Assembly: GCA_944389065.1 (NCBI GenBank)
Contig: CALXKZ010000078.1
Location: 1-45,693 of the forward strand
Direction: 5' to 3'
Source of the DNA: an uncultured Spirochaetaceae bacterium
GTDB lineage: Bacteria > Spirochaetota > Spirochaetia > Sphaerochaetales > Sphaerochaetaceae
Length of the DNA: 45,693 nt
Shown here piece after piece: positions 8,493 to 18,033 of the stretch (position 1 is its first letter; each line of letters opens with the position of its first letter). The notes under the pieces are model-generated. The model made no database searches, was not told where the DNA came from, and saw only the letters and a list, made by a program, of their open reading frames with translations. The position numbers and the translations under genes are program-made.

Positions 8493-9050
8493 ATGGAGAA
8501 TCTAAATCCTCCTCTTGCAGAGGATCTGAGGCGCATTCTCATTGATGAGAAGGCAATAGCAGAACGCGTAGACGCGCTTGCTGATGAGATCAACAGGGAT
8601 TATAAGAACATAAAGGACCCTCTTATACTTGTAGGAGTACTGAAGGGTTCATTTATTTTCATGGCGGATCTTTCACGCCGTCTCACAATCCCGCATATCG
8701 TTGATTTCATCGCAATATCATCATACGGGAAGCAGGGAGATAAGCGTGGAGAAGTAAGATTGCTGATGGATACAAGAGAGAATCTCGCGGATCATGATGT
8801 GCTGATTGTCGAAGACATACTCGATAGCGGTCATACGCTCAGCTACCTTATCAGCGCATTCAAAGCCCGTGGAACAAGATCGGTATCAACCGCAGTATTC
8901 CTTGATAAACCGGAACGCCATGAGACAGAGGTTCCCATTGAATACAAGGGCTTCACCATCCCTGATGTATGGGTTGTAGGCTATGGACTCGACTATAAAG
9001 AGAAGTACAGGACTCTGCCATATGTCGCAGAGATGATTCCACAGGCATAA
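8493..9050 (+). CDS. hpt: Hypoxanthine phosphoribosyltransferase
   Basis: The 185-residue protein matches the bacterial Hpt family in length and motifs: LVGVLKGSFIFMADL near residue 45, the flexible-loop ISSYG region, the PRPP-binding motif VLIVEDILDSGHTL and the purine-side VWVVGYGLDYKEKYR. It would form IMP (and probably GMP) from the free base and PRPP in the cytoplasm. It leads an operon with a second phosphoribosyltransferase (8 bases later) and purA, so salvaged IMP can pass straight to adenylosuccinate. The ATG has a ribosome site GGAGAG at good spacing. Confidence 0.93.
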   Translation: MENLNPPLAEDLRRILIDEKAIAERVDALADEINRDYKNIKDPLILVGVLKGSFIFMADLSRRLTIPHIVDFIAISSYGKQGDKRGEVRLLMDTRENLADHDVLIVEDILDSGHTLSYLISAFKARGTRSVSTAVFLDKPERHETEVPIEYKGFTIPDVWVVGYGLDYKEKYRTLPYVAEMIPQA

Positions 9051-9058
9051 GGACGCAT

Positions 9059-9625
9059 ATGGACGAGAAATTCTACGTAAGCTATAACACGGTTCATAAA
9101 CTCATCAAGAAGCTGGCACAGAAGATTGAGGATTCTGGCTTCGATCCGGATGTGATCGTCGCAATCGGCTCCGGAGGCTTCATTCCAGCAAGAATCATAA
9201 AGACATTCATCAACCGCCCGATATTCGCTGTAGGCATCTCATACTACGGGATGGACCATAAGCACCGCTCGCATCCGACCAAGATCCAATGGATTGATGA
9301 AGTGCAGGAGCAGCTGAGGGGCAAGAAAGTCCTTCTGATTGATGAGGTCGATGATACAAGAGCTACATTGGCATACTGCGTAGGAGAGCTTCTTTCCTAT
9401 CAGCCGGAGGAAATTGCAGTTCTGGTTCTCCACAACAAGCTCAAGAAGAAGGACGTGGAGTTCCCACCAGAGATCAAGAGATACTACCCCGCTCTTGAGA
9501 TTGAGGATGTCTGGATCAAATATCCATGGGATGCCGAGGATATCGATGAACATACAGAGAATGAAAAGGAAATGATCGCTGCGCTCAAGAAGCAGGGAAA
9601 GGAGCTTTTCGATGGGATCATATAA
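9059..9625 (+). CDS. Purine phosphoribosyltransferase (xanthine/guanine type likely)
   Basis: This 188-residue type I phosphoribosyltransferase has the PRPP motif VLLIDEVDDTRATL, the small-loop region AIGSGGFIPARI and a C-terminal VWIKYPWD segment. The last resembles archaeal and yeast Xpt1-like proteins that act on xanthine, guanine or hypoxanthine. It follows hpt by 8 bases and its 3' end overlaps purA by 14 bases, so three purine genes are co-translated. Having two different purine phosphoribosyltransferases side by side suggests split base specificity: hpt for hypoxanthine, this one for xanthine or guanine. That split is inferred, not visible. Confidence 0.8.
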   Translation: MDEKFYVSYNTVHKLIKKLAQKIEDSGFDPDVIVAIGSGGFIPARIIKTFINRPIFAVGISYYGMDHKHRSHPTKIQWIDEVQEQLRGKKVLLIDEVDDTRATLAYCVGELLSYQPEEIAVLVLHNKLKKKDVEFPPEIKRYYPALEIEDVWIKYPWDAEDIDEHTENEKEMIAALKKQGKELFDGII

Positions 9626-10892
9626 TGTAAATGCAGTAGTTGGTCTTCAGTGGGGAGATGAAGGCAAGGGCCGTGTCGTTGACTACCTTGCAAAGGATGC
9701 TGATATCGTCATCCGCTATCAGGGCGGAGATAATGCAGGCCATACAGTAATCAATGATAAAGGCAAGTTCGGTCTTCATATCATTCCAAGCGGTGTATTC
9801 AATCCGGAGACGATGAATATCGTTTCAGCTGGAACAGTTGTCAATTTCGACAGGATGCATGAAGAGCTTGAGAATATCAAGAAGGTCTCAGGACTTGAGA
9901 TCGACAATCTCTTCATCGATGAGCGTGCTCATATCATAATGCCTTACCACATGGCTCTTGACGGTGCTGAGGAAGGTAAGAGAAGCGACAAGGAGAAAAT
10001 CGGAACAACCAAGCGCGGTATTGGTCCATGCTACTCTGACAAGGCTTCCAGAATGGGAATAAGAGCAGCCGATATACTCGAGCCTGAAAGACTCGAGGAA
10101 AGGCTTAAGCTGCTGCTTCCAAAGAAGAACAGGGATCTTGAATACTATGGGCTTCCGACTGTCACACTTGAGGACATGATGGCACTCTGTGCGAAATGGA
10201 AAGCCGAATTCGGCGATCACATCATAGATACTGTTCCTGTTGTGCGCGATGCAGTTGAAAGCGGCAAGAAGATTCTTCTTGAAGGACAGCTCGGGATAAT
10301 GCGTGATAATGACTGGGGAATCTACCCTTATTCGACATCATCCAATCCGACAGCTGCAGGCGGATGCAATGGCGCAGGTATTCCTCCTAAGGCAATAAAC
10401 AAGGTCGTAGGAGTTGCCAAGGCATACTCAACATCCGTTGGCGGCGGGCCATACATGACAGAGCTGTTTGACGACGATGGTGATAAACTAAGGGAAATCG
10501 GGCACGAGTTCGGTGTTACGACAGGTCGTCCGAGAAGATGCGGATGGTTTGATGCAGTTGCGGCTGACTATGCATGCTACATGAATGGAGTAACGGACGT
10601 TGCGCTTACCAAGCTTGATGTCCTTGATACATTCCCGAAGATCAAAGTCTGCACAGGATACAGAATCGATGGTGAATACTATTCCTATCTTCCAGAGACA
10701 AGGCTCCAAGAAAGGGCAAAACCGGTCTACGAGGAGTTCGATGGATGGATGACAGATACTACATCATGCAGGACATGGGATTCACTTCCTGATAAGGCAA
10801 AGGAATACATCTTGGCGCTTGAGAAGCTGATGAACACCCATATCACCTACATCTCTGTAGGTCCTGAACGTGATCAGCTGATCATCAGATAA
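9612..10892 (+). CDS. purA: Adenylosuccinate synthetase
   Basis: The 426-residue protein catalyses IMP + aspartate + GTP to adenylosuccinate, the first step from IMP to AMP. Visible are the N-terminal GLQWGDEGKGR loop, GGDNAGHTV, GTTKRGIGP, the aspartate loop VTTGRPRRCGWFD, and TKLDVLDTF. The usual GAQG segment reads EGQLGIMRDNDWGIYP, so this belongs to a divergent branch of PurA rather than the E. coli-like one. The ATG lies inside the previous gene, with a ribosome site AAAGGAG 7 bases upstream. A strong terminator follows the stop. Confidence 0.95.
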   Translation: MGSYNVNAVVGLQWGDEGKGRVVDYLAKDADIVIRYQGGDNAGHTVINDKGKFGLHIIPSGVFNPETMNIVSAGTVVNFDRMHEELENIKKVSGLEIDNLFIDERAHIIMPYHMALDGAEEGKRSDKEKIGTTKRGIGPCYSDKASRMGIRAADILEPERLEERLKLLLPKKNRDLEYYGLPTVTLEDMMALCAKWKAEFGDHIIDTVPVVRDAVESGKKILLEGQLGIMRDNDWGIYPYSTSSNPTAAGGCNGAGIPPKAINKVVGVAKAYSTSVGGGPYMTELFDDDGDKLREIGHEFGVTTGRPRRCGWFDAVAADYACYMNGVTDVALTKLDVLDTFPKIKVCTGYRIDGEYYSYLPETRLQERAKPVYEEFDGWMTDTTSCRTWDSLPDKAKEYILALEKLMNTHITYISVGPERDQLIIR

Positions 10893-10897
10893 GAAGG

Positions 10898-10926
10898 AGA
10901 GCAGGGTTTGCGGCCCTGCTCTTTCT
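10898..10926. terminator. Bidirectional terminator between purA and the rhamnose operon
   Basis: AGAGCAGGG and CCCTGCTCT form a 9-base stem (10898-10906 with 10914-10922), followed by TTTC on the plus strand and TCCTTCTT on the minus strand. It ends two convergent operons. Confidence 0.8.
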
Positions 10927-10949
10927 CATTCCACTGAAACGCTGTTATA

Positions 10950-11570
10950 TCAGGCAAGAATATCCCTGACAATATCCGAGAGCGACTCTGCAAGCGCCTT
11001 ATGGCTATCTTTTGTCATATGAAGGCAATCACTTCCGGCATATGCAACCGTTGCAGCATCAAAGAAATATGAACCTGTCATCTCAGCTGTACGGCGGAAC
11101 CATTTTGGGAATTCAAGGCTCTTCAGATGTGAAGAATAGTCATATGATTCAAAGCGGCTTGAATCTATCCCCTCCTCTATCTTTATCGGAGAGACAAGAA
11201 GGATCTTCGGCTCCGGCATATCCTCGCTCCGGATCCGCTCTATGATGGTCTCTGCACCATGGGCAATACTCTTGACCGAAGCATTATATACCTGCTTGGT
11301 ATCATTTGTTCCGAGCATGATTATAACCAGATCCAGAGGTTTATGCGTCTGCAGTATATTGGATATTGCGCTAAGGCCATTCTTGCCAGGTTTAAATGGA
11401 TCATCAAACACAGTGGTCCTGCCTCCAAGTCCCTCTTCTATCACGTGGTATCCCGGTCCAAGAAGCTTTTCCAGGATTATCGTCCATCTGTCCTCATAGT
11501 CATACCGGCCCTGGAACTCCGTAGTCGAACCATGTGTATTCGAATCACCAAAACAGAGAATATGCTTCAT
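10950..11570 (-). CDS. SGNH/GDSL-family hydrolase, probable acyl esterase
   Basis: The 206-residue protein has all four SGNH blocks: FGDSNTHG with the nucleophile Ser near residue 9, the Gly block GLGGRTTV, GTND, and the catalytic DCLHMTKDSH near the C-terminus. It resembles small acyl or carbohydrate esterases. No signal peptide is seen, so it should be cytoplasmic. An earlier in-frame GTG (11579) exists, but the ATG at 11570 has a better-spaced AGGTGG and gives the family N-terminus MKHILCFGDS. It is the last gene of the rhamnose operon, 9 bases after rhaD, so removal of acetyl groups from imported rhamnosides is a reasonable role. Substrate is inferred from context only. Confidence 0.83.
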   Translation of the reverse strand: MKHILCFGDSNTHGSTTEFQGRYDYEDRWTIILEKLLGPGYHVIEEGLGGRTTVFDDPFKPGKNGLSAISNILQTHKPLDLVIIMLGTNDTKQVYNASVKSIAHGAETIIERIRSEDMPEPKILLVSPIKIEEGIDSSRFESYDYSSHLKSLEFPKWFRRTAEMTGSYFFDAATVAYAGSDCLHMTKDSHKALAESLSDIVRDILA

Positions 11571-11579
11571 ATCCACCAC

Positions 11580-12377
11580 CTATTCGAGAAAATCAGGATT
11601 CAGGGTGACACCGAAAGCCTTTCCAAGCTCTGAAAGATTGTCATCCGTGATTGTATTGATTATGCCTACCGCTGAAGCCTTCAGATATATCTCAGCAGCC
11701 TTCTCTATCGTATGCATGAGACCAAATGCCTCATCAAATGAAGATCCAGAAGCAAATACCCCATGGAATGCCCATACAACAGCAGGGAATCTATCAATGA
11801 GAGCACATGTCGCCTTCGCAATCTCCATTCCTCCGGGAACCATCCAGGGAACAATTCCTATCCCTTCCGGGAAGACGACTGCACACTCTGTCTCACTCTG
11901 CCAGAGTATCCTGGAAAGAGTCTTCGCATCAGGCCTGATTGTGTATGTAAGCGCAGTGATATTCGCAGGATGAGCGTGATAGATCACACGGCATCTGCCC
12001 CCAGTTGCCTGGAAGCGGACAGCATGGTTCATAAGGTGGGTCGGAAGCTCAGATGTAGGGCGGGAATCCCTTAACCCCCAGAGAACAGTATATCCATCCC
12101 CTGCATCATTGACCCTGATTATCCCGAAAGTACCTTCAGGATCAATCTCAGCATTCCTCATATAACGGCCTGTCCCTGTTACTATGAAGTACTCACCTTC
12201 TATGCCGCGGATAGGCTCGGAGAAGCTGAAGGAACGGCAATCTGTCATGATATCATTGCAATCAGAGACATCCTCAGCAGGCATCCGATAGCTTAAGTTC
12301 CCTCCATTCCTCTCATGCCATCCCTGTACATAACCATCGACGCACAATCTTCTGAAACGTTCAAGAATATCCTTCAT
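11580..12377 (-). CDS. rhaD: L-rhamnulose-1-phosphate aldolase
   Basis: This class II aldolase of 265 residues splits L-rhamnulose 1-phosphate into dihydroxyacetone phosphate and L-lactaldehyde. The N-terminus has GWHERNGGNLSYR, typical of RhaD. The zinc-site HAHPANITALTY and the later FPEGIGIVPW and FHGVFASG (third zinc His) are in place. The ATG at 12377 overlaps the rhaA TGA by one base; a GTG one codon earlier is possible. Length and motifs fit RhaD better than fuculose aldolase, and the neighbours rhaA and rhaB agree. Confidence 0.93.
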   Translation of the reverse strand: MKDILERFRRLCVDGYVQGWHERNGGNLSYRMPAEDVSDCNDIMTDCRSFSFSEPIRGIEGEYFIVTGTGRYMRNAEIDPEGTFGIIRVNDAGDGYTVLWGLRDSRPTSELPTHLMNHAVRFQATGGRCRVIYHAHPANITALTYTIRPDAKTLSRILWQSETECAVVFPEGIGIVPWMVPGGMEIAKATCALIDRFPAVVWAFHGVFASGSSFDEAFGLMHTIEKAAEIYLKASAVGIINTITDDNLSELGKAFGVTLNPDFLE

Positions 12378-13618
12378 CACGCATTCCTCCCTGAAAGGAC
12401 TTCATGTTCATAGCGCCTGATAGCTCCAAGCACTTCAAAATCATCAGGCATGCCCTCACGACGAAGGAATTCATTCCATACGCTTGACCACTCAAGCGTC
12501 TTGACAGCCTCTGATTCTGCAAAAAGAGATGTGAAATCATATGACTCCTGCATCGGCTTGAATCTTGAAGAAGGCTCAAGAAGAGCCAGAAGCAATGCTT
12601 TCTGCATATTGCGGACTCCGACAACCCATGCAGCTATACGGTTTATAGAAGCATCAAAGTAATCCAATCCGATCTTGACCCTCTCCAGAGCGTCATTGCG
12701 GACTATTTCTTTTGCGATTGCGATCAGCTCATCATCAAGAATCACAACATGGTCGCTGTCCCATCTCATTGGACGGGAGACATGAAGCGGCAGATATTTC
12801 TTGAAAGCAAGAAGAGCGGAAAGCTTCTCGCTTATGACCTCTGTCGGATGATAATGGCCTGAATCCAGAAGCTGATATACATCCTCATGCGTTGCTGCAT
12901 AGTATGAATAGAATTCATTGCTGCCAACGGTGAAAGCCTCCAGACCTATACCAAAAGTCTTTGACTCAACTGAATCGATTATGCCATCCAGTTTCTCACT
13001 GTATATCCTATCCAAAGATTCCTTCAGCCGGAGCCTTGGTGCCAGGCGGTCCGCAGGATAATCCTTGTATCCATCAGGAGCCCAGAGATTGACAGCGGAA
13101 GGACTACCCTGTCTTGATGAGAAATATGAAGCGATCTTCCTGGATCTTCTGCAGTGCTCTACCCAGAAATCCCTTACATCCTTTTCCGGGGAGGAGAGCG
13201 TCAGATTGTTCTTAACCATCGGATGAGAAAAGAGCGTCGGATTGAAATCAAGCGCGATTCCGAGATCTGCAGCGAAATCCGCCCAGGCGACGAAGTCACA
13301 GACATCTATCGAGTCCCTGTCACACTTTCTGTCTGTTATAAGATAACTGGCATGCAGATTAAGACGCTTTGTCCCCCCGATAAGAGAAAAAGCAAATGAG
13401 ATATCAGACATGAGCTCATCTGAATTCCGGGCTCTTCCAGGATAGTTGCCTGTTGTCTGGATGCCCCCCGAAAGATCCTGGCCCCCATTCTCAAAGCCTC
13501 TGACATCATCACCCTGCCAGCAATTCACTGAAATAGGAATGTTCTTGAGAACCGATATCGCCTTTTCCGTATCAATGCCAAATGAAGCAAATCTTTCTGC
13601 AGCTTCCCTGTAGCTCAT
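12377..13618 (-). CDS. rhaA: L-rhamnose isomerase
   Basis: The 413-residue protein is close to the E. coli RhaA length (about 419). It has the N-terminal SVNCWQGDDVRGFE, GGIQTTGNYPGRARN, LNLHASY, and the metal-site parts FNPTLFSHP, VNLWAPDGYKD, GSNEFYSYY, DSGHYHPTE and WDSDHVV. It converts L-rhamnose to L-rhamnulose in the cytoplasm with divalent metal. The start ATG shares four bases (ATGA) with the rhaB stop, indicating coupled translation. Confidence 0.96.
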   Translation of the reverse strand: MSYREAAERFASFGIDTEKAISVLKNIPISVNCWQGDDVRGFENGGQDLSGGIQTTGNYPGRARNSDELMSDISFAFSLIGGTKRLNLHASYLITDRKCDRDSIDVCDFVAWADFAADLGIALDFNPTLFSHPMVKNNLTLSSPEKDVRDFWVEHCRRSRKIASYFSSRQGSPSAVNLWAPDGYKDYPADRLAPRLRLKESLDRIYSEKLDGIIDSVESKTFGIGLEAFTVGSNEFYSYYAATHEDVYQLLDSGHYHPTEVISEKLSALLAFKKYLPLHVSRPMRWDSDHVVILDDELIAIAKEIVRNDALERVKIGLDYFDASINRIAAWVVGVRNMQKALLLALLEPSSRFKPMQESYDFTSLFAESEAVKTLEWSSVWNEFLRREGMPDDFEVLGAIRRYEHEVLSGRNA

Positions 13619-14973
13619 GTATCCCTCCGTCTGTATATCTTTATTCTTTCCGAAGCCCTGATAAGCTCGGCCGGATCATAGCTTCCTCCATCTGCGATTA
13701 TCTGGCAGATCATATTCCCGATTGCAGAACCTTCAACCGGGCCTGCTGAAACTTCCCTGCCAGTTTTATCAGCGGTAAGCTGACACAGATAATCATCTTT
13801 CGAACCACCGCCGACGATTGCAAGTCTGGAGAATCTCCTTCCAAGTATATCCTCAAGCCTTCTCAAGGCATCGGCATATCCGCAGGCAAGGCTTTTATAG
13901 AGACAGCTGGAGAGCTCTCCTGTCGTCCTAGGCTCTTTCTCTCCCCTTTCCCTGAAACTCGATCTTATCTCTGCGATCATGCTTTCAGGGGCAGTGAACC
14001 TAGAATCTTCGATATCGACAATGCCTTTCCAGCCATCTTCCTTCTTCGCTGCATTCTCCAGATCATCAAAGCTTATCCCATCGCCAAGCTCTGAACGCAA
14101 TCGCTGAAGCATCCATGTACCCATAAGATTCCGCAAAAACCTTATTGTCCCATTGACACCGCCCTCATTGGTGAAATTCTCCGCCATTGCCCTCTCTGAA
14201 ATGACAGGATGGGAGGACACAGCACCAAGAAGCGACCAGGTGCCGCTTGAAAGGAATGCGGTATCATCATCCAATGGGCAGCCAAGGACCGCACTGGCAG
14301 TATCATGGGAAGGAGCTGCGACGACATTGATCCCCTTATATGTACCATAGAATGTCCCGGGCATATCCAGCGGTTTGAAAAGGCGGCATGGAAGACCAAG
14401 CTTTTCTATCAATTCCATATCCCATTCCCGTCTTTCTGCGTTGACAAGGGACGTAGTCGTTGCATTCGTATATTCCTGATGGATGTTCCCTGTAAGCCTG
14501 TAGGCAATATAGTCAGGAATCATCAGGAAATGCTCTGCCTGCCTTAAAGCATCAGGGTCCTCTTTCCCCAGTGCAAGAAGCTGATAGACCGTATTGAATT
14601 TAAGAAACTGTATGCCTGTCCTTCCATAGATCTCTTCCCAGGATATGGGGCATCTTACTTCATCTGTACGGCCATCCCTGTATGAAACGGCATCTCCGAT
14701 TCTATTTCCCTCAGCATCCAGCAGCACGAAATCACATCCCCAGGTATCAATTGCAAGTGACCTGATGTCTGTGCTCAGTTCCAATGCTTTATCGATTCCC
14801 GCAATGCATTCTGACAGAATCCTGTCAATATCCCATACCTGATGGCCATTGCTAGCAGCATACCCATTGGGAAATCGATGCACGCACCTGTATACAAGCT
14901 TTCCTTCATCAATATGCCCGAGCAGGATCTTGCCGCTTGAAGCCCCGATATCGATTGTAAGATATTCACTCAT
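13615..14973 (-). CDS. rhaB: Rhamnulokinase
   Basis: This FGGY-family sugar kinase of 452 residues phosphorylates L-rhamnulose at C1. Motifs are the N-terminal DIGASSGKILLG, the substrate loop IDTWGCDFVLLD, the PSHDTASAV segment with the catalytic Asp, FLSSGTWSLLG, and the C-terminal nucleotide-site IVGGGSKDDYLCQLTAD. The ATG lies 8 bases inside the rhamnosidase gene and has a GGAGG 10 bases upstream. Together with rhaA and rhaD it completes the phosphorylated rhamnose route. Confidence 0.95.
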   Translation of the reverse strand: MSEYLTIDIGASSGKILLGHIDEGKLVYRCVHRFPNGYAASNGHQVWDIDRILSECIAGIDKALELSTDIRSLAIDTWGCDFVLLDAEGNRIGDAVSYRDGRTDEVRCPISWEEIYGRTGIQFLKFNTVYQLLALGKEDPDALRQAEHFLMIPDYIAYRLTGNIHQEYTNATTTSLVNAERREWDMELIEKLGLPCRLFKPLDMPGTFYGTYKGINVVAAPSHDTASAVLGCPLDDDTAFLSSGTWSLLGAVSSHPVISERAMAENFTNEGGVNGTIRFLRNLMGTWMLQRLRSELGDGISFDDLENAAKKEDGWKGIVDIEDSRFTAPESMIAEIRSSFRERGEKEPRTTGELSSCLYKSLACGYADALRRLEDILGRRFSRLAIVGGGSKDDYLCQLTADKTGREVSAGPVEGSAIGNMICQIIADGGSYDPAELIRASERIKIYRRRDT

Positions 14974-17900
14974 ACCGTATGACCTCCATCAAAGGCTCTG
15001 TCAGTATGCCGAAGCTCTTAAGCTGATAGGTGTAACTCCAGTTCTGCCCTGTAGTGCGCCATGTCTTCGGACCCCAGTATGCTTCGAATGAATCGGTGTT
15101 ATGGAGCTGACCAAAGCAATTGTACCTGTTGCCATATAGCAGCAGGGATATCCTGTGCTTCCCTCTCAGATGTCCCAGATGCAATCTATAAGGCTCACCG
15201 ATGATCAGACCCTTGCTCTCATCATCCACTGTTACCCGGACAAGAGCTCCCTTATATGAAGGAACTGTTACGAACCACTCGCCCTCAGCCCCTTCATACT
15301 CGAAGGAATAGGAAATCGAACCACCATAGAAGGCGAATGACTGTCGGGAGATATCACCCCAGTCGATATTCTCAGGTTTTCCGACGATGCAGGCTGACTG
15401 TCCCCTGACATCGACTCCGAACTGGCCAAGGATATAACACCATTCGATGTTGGTCTTCCTGCCAAACGGGAATTCCAGCAGCAGGGTATTGTCTCCTCTT
15501 CTGATGCGTCCTAGCTCAATCCTCCTGATTGCTTTGTCGACAAAGAAACCTGAATCCTTATCAGCTATCCTGTTTCCATTAAGTGTTATCTCCGGGTTCC
15601 TCATTTCCAGTGCAAGGTCTATATTGCATTCAATTTCAGACCTGAACCGGAAAACAAGCTGTACAGAGTGCTCTGCCCTTTCTTCGTCAGGATACAGCCA
15701 TGGCTGCGGATATGCTTCATTTCTATGCTGATACCCCAGACAGCTTCTTATGCGGTCATCAAGCCGGAGCAATTCCTCATCCGTCCCTAATAACGTACCG
15801 TCAAGATAATAATCGGCCTTATCAAGAAGGAGGACATTATCCTCAGCAAGAACATAGGAAGAAGGTCTTCTTATGCTGACTGATTCCAGAATCTGTGAAG
15901 ATGGCAATACAGACGTATGGGCATCACCCTTTGCCGCCGTAAGCTTGACCAGAATGCTGTCATGTTCAAACAGAGGATAACAGAGCTCGGTCCAGCCTTT
16001 CTTGAAAGTGGATGCAAGAGGATGTATACCGCCAGCCATGGTATCATAGAGCGTACAGCCCCATTCACCGCGGATCCAGATATGGACCATATCGCTTTTC
16101 GCGCTCCTCTGATTGCTCTTCTCCATCCGGTCCCGCTCTCTTCCATGAGCTATGAAGAGATATCTCTCAGCACCATCCTCCCGCAGCTGATAAACCAGAT
16201 CCTCCCTGCGTAGATGATCGGACCCGATAATCTCAACATCACGGACTTCTTCTATAAAAGAGAGTACCTCATCCTCCTCAAATGGAATCAATGGAAGATC
16301 CACAGAGGCTCTGTCAAATGGAATCGCAGCATCAATCACCTCGGGATAGCGGCCTATGAATGCAGCCTTCCCTCTCTTGGAAAAGCGTTCCAGCATCGAA
16401 AGAGTAGTCTTTCTCATTGTCAGCATATCCGGGATGAGGATTATATCGTAGCTGCATTTTCCGAAGCCCTTTTCCCCATCATACAGCTGCTCGATCTGAT
16501 CTTCTGAGATGAAATCGAAATCTATCTGGCCGAACAGCAGCCACTTTGTAAGCTCATCGAAATGACGATCCATTGCTCTGCGTTTCATCGCGGTCTTATC
16601 ATCAGGCCCGATAATGCACCAGTACGATTCTATAGGATGGATCACACCGACATGGGTTACGGCTTTACCACGTGTAAGCGCAAGATTCAGTCTTGCGAAA
16701 TGATTCTCTATTGCAGGATATTCCTTATACCAGGCTGCATGCTGATCAATAGGTGAAGGATAATCCCTCTTCGCCTCCCCTGCCATAGATACCCAGGAAA
16801 GATGAGGAACGCGGAGCGTGACACCAAGAGCAGCCAGCCAGTCACCCTGCCTTTTATGGCCTCTGAAATCGAAATCCCAGTTCGTCACGCCATAAAGCTC
16901 GCACATCAGGCCTTCTCCGCCCCATTGCCTTCTCCCGCTCTCCGCCTGCTTGACCGTATTGTATTCATGCCGGTCGGCAAGCATATCAATACCTGGGATA
17001 TAGTAGTATCTGTAGCTTCTCAGCGCATCTCCTACGAATCTTGCCTGGGAGTCAAGTGTAGCCTCCCCCATCAGATGTCCGGTACTCATCAGACCATGAT
17101 CCATGCACCATGAATGTATTGTTCCGGAAAAGGATTCGGAAAAACACCGTGAAAGAGCCTCATGATAGCAATATCTTGCTTTATTAACAGATGAAGATTC
17201 CCAGATTATCTCAGGAACTATTGATAGAAGATCTTTGCCATATAGAGATGAGAATACCGATCCGACAGAATCTGAATAGGGCAATCCCACACCTTCTTCC
17301 GCAAAAGAAGAGGATAGATTCTCCTCTTTGAAATACTGCGGCTCATCACTGAAGATAGAAGGCACCGATTTCCCGAATTCTTCTCCAAGCTTCCTGTAAT
17401 ATGCATCATGGGCGATCTGGGTGAATCTGCTTATTGCCTCCTTGCTGAGAACATCCACATATGACTGATTGTTGAACCACGGAGTATCACCGGTAACAAC
17501 GAGATAAAGATGCCAGTTGCCCTCTTCTCTCTCTGAAGGTGAATATGAAGAAAGGAACCCATCCTCATCAAGGTGCACCTTGAATGATCCTATATAGCTT
17601 ATATCGCCATTTCTTGTGATACGGGAGGATGATACCATATGTCTGTCAAATGGTCCGTCAGGGTATGTGCATGGTGTGAAGAGAAGATACCGCGCACGGA
17701 AAAGCTTTTCCTTTGTGACCATGCCAGCTCCATAGCCGCTTGGCCATTTATCCTCATCATAAAGAAATGTCCGCATACCATTCTGCTTCCCCTTCTCATG
17801 TGAGCTCATGACAAGCGCCATGAATTCTTCTCCAAGATAAGGGGTATCAAGCCCTATCCTGGAATGGATATGGAAACCTCCGAAACCCATATCCTTGAAA

Positions 17901-18031
17901 ACATCTATCATCTCATCCAGGACATCTTTCTCAAGCCTGCAGTTCCATGCCCAGAATGGCGCAGCACGGAACTCTGCAGGAGGATCTATGAAATTCCGGT
18001 CAATATCTGCATCAGGATAGAGTCTTCCCAT
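14966..18031 (-). CDS. GH106-like alpha-L-rhamnosidase, cytoplasmic
   Basis: The 1021-residue protein begins with the features of GH106-type glycoside hydrolases: IDPPAEFRAAPFWAWN, MGFGGFHIHSRIGLDTPYL, and TFLYDEDKWPSGYGAG. This is followed by a long barrel region with FSDEPQYF and a C-terminal beta-rich part with a DNTLLLEFPFG carbohydrate-binding-like segment. No signal peptide is seen, so it should work inside the cell on rhamnosides brought in by the adjacent importer, freeing L-rhamnose for rhaA. A GTG at 18037 overlaps the permease stop, but the ATG at 18031 has a better-placed AAAGGGG. The exact glycosidic linkage is unknown. Confidence 0.82.
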   Translation of the reverse strand: MGRLYPDADIDRNFIDPPAEFRAAPFWAWNCRLEKDVLDEMIDVFKDMGFGGFHIHSRIGLDTPYLGEEFMALVMSSHEKGKQNGMRTFLYDEDKWPSGYGAGMVTKEKLFRARYLLFTPCTYPDGPFDRHMVSSSRITRNGDISYIGSFKVHLDEDGFLSSYSPSEREEGNWHLYLVVTGDTPWFNNQSYVDVLSKEAISRFTQIAHDAYYRKLGEEFGKSVPSIFSDEPQYFKEENLSSSFAEEGVGLPYSDSVGSVFSSLYGKDLLSIVPEIIWESSSVNKARYCYHEALSRCFSESFSGTIHSWCMDHGLMSTGHLMGEATLDSQARFVGDALRSYRYYYIPGIDMLADRHEYNTVKQAESGRRQWGGEGLMCELYGVTNWDFDFRGHKRQGDWLAALGVTLRVPHLSWVSMAGEAKRDYPSPIDQHAAWYKEYPAIENHFARLNLALTRGKAVTHVGVIHPIESYWCIIGPDDKTAMKRRAMDRHFDELTKWLLFGQIDFDFISEDQIEQLYDGEKGFGKCSYDIILIPDMLTMRKTTLSMLERFSKRGKAAFIGRYPEVIDAAIPFDRASVDLPLIPFEEDEVLSFIEEVRDVEIIGSDHLRREDLVYQLREDGAERYLFIAHGRERDRMEKSNQRSAKSDMVHIWIRGEWGCTLYDTMAGGIHPLASTFKKGWTELCYPLFEHDSILVKLTAAKGDAHTSVLPSSQILESVSIRRPSSYVLAEDNVLLLDKADYYLDGTLLGTDEELLRLDDRIRSCLGYQHRNEAYPQPWLYPDEERAEHSVQLVFRFRSEIECNIDLALEMRNPEITLNGNRIADKDSGFFVDKAIRRIELGRIRRGDNTLLLEFPFGRKTNIEWCYILGQFGVDVRGQSACIVGKPENIDWGDISRQSFAFYGGSISYSFEYEGAEGEWFVTVPSYKGALVRVTVDDESKGLIIGEPYRLHLGHLRGKHRISLLLYGNRYNCFGQLHNTDSFEAYWGPKTWRTTGQNWSYTYQLKSFGILTEPLMEVIRYE

Positions 18032-18033
18032 AT

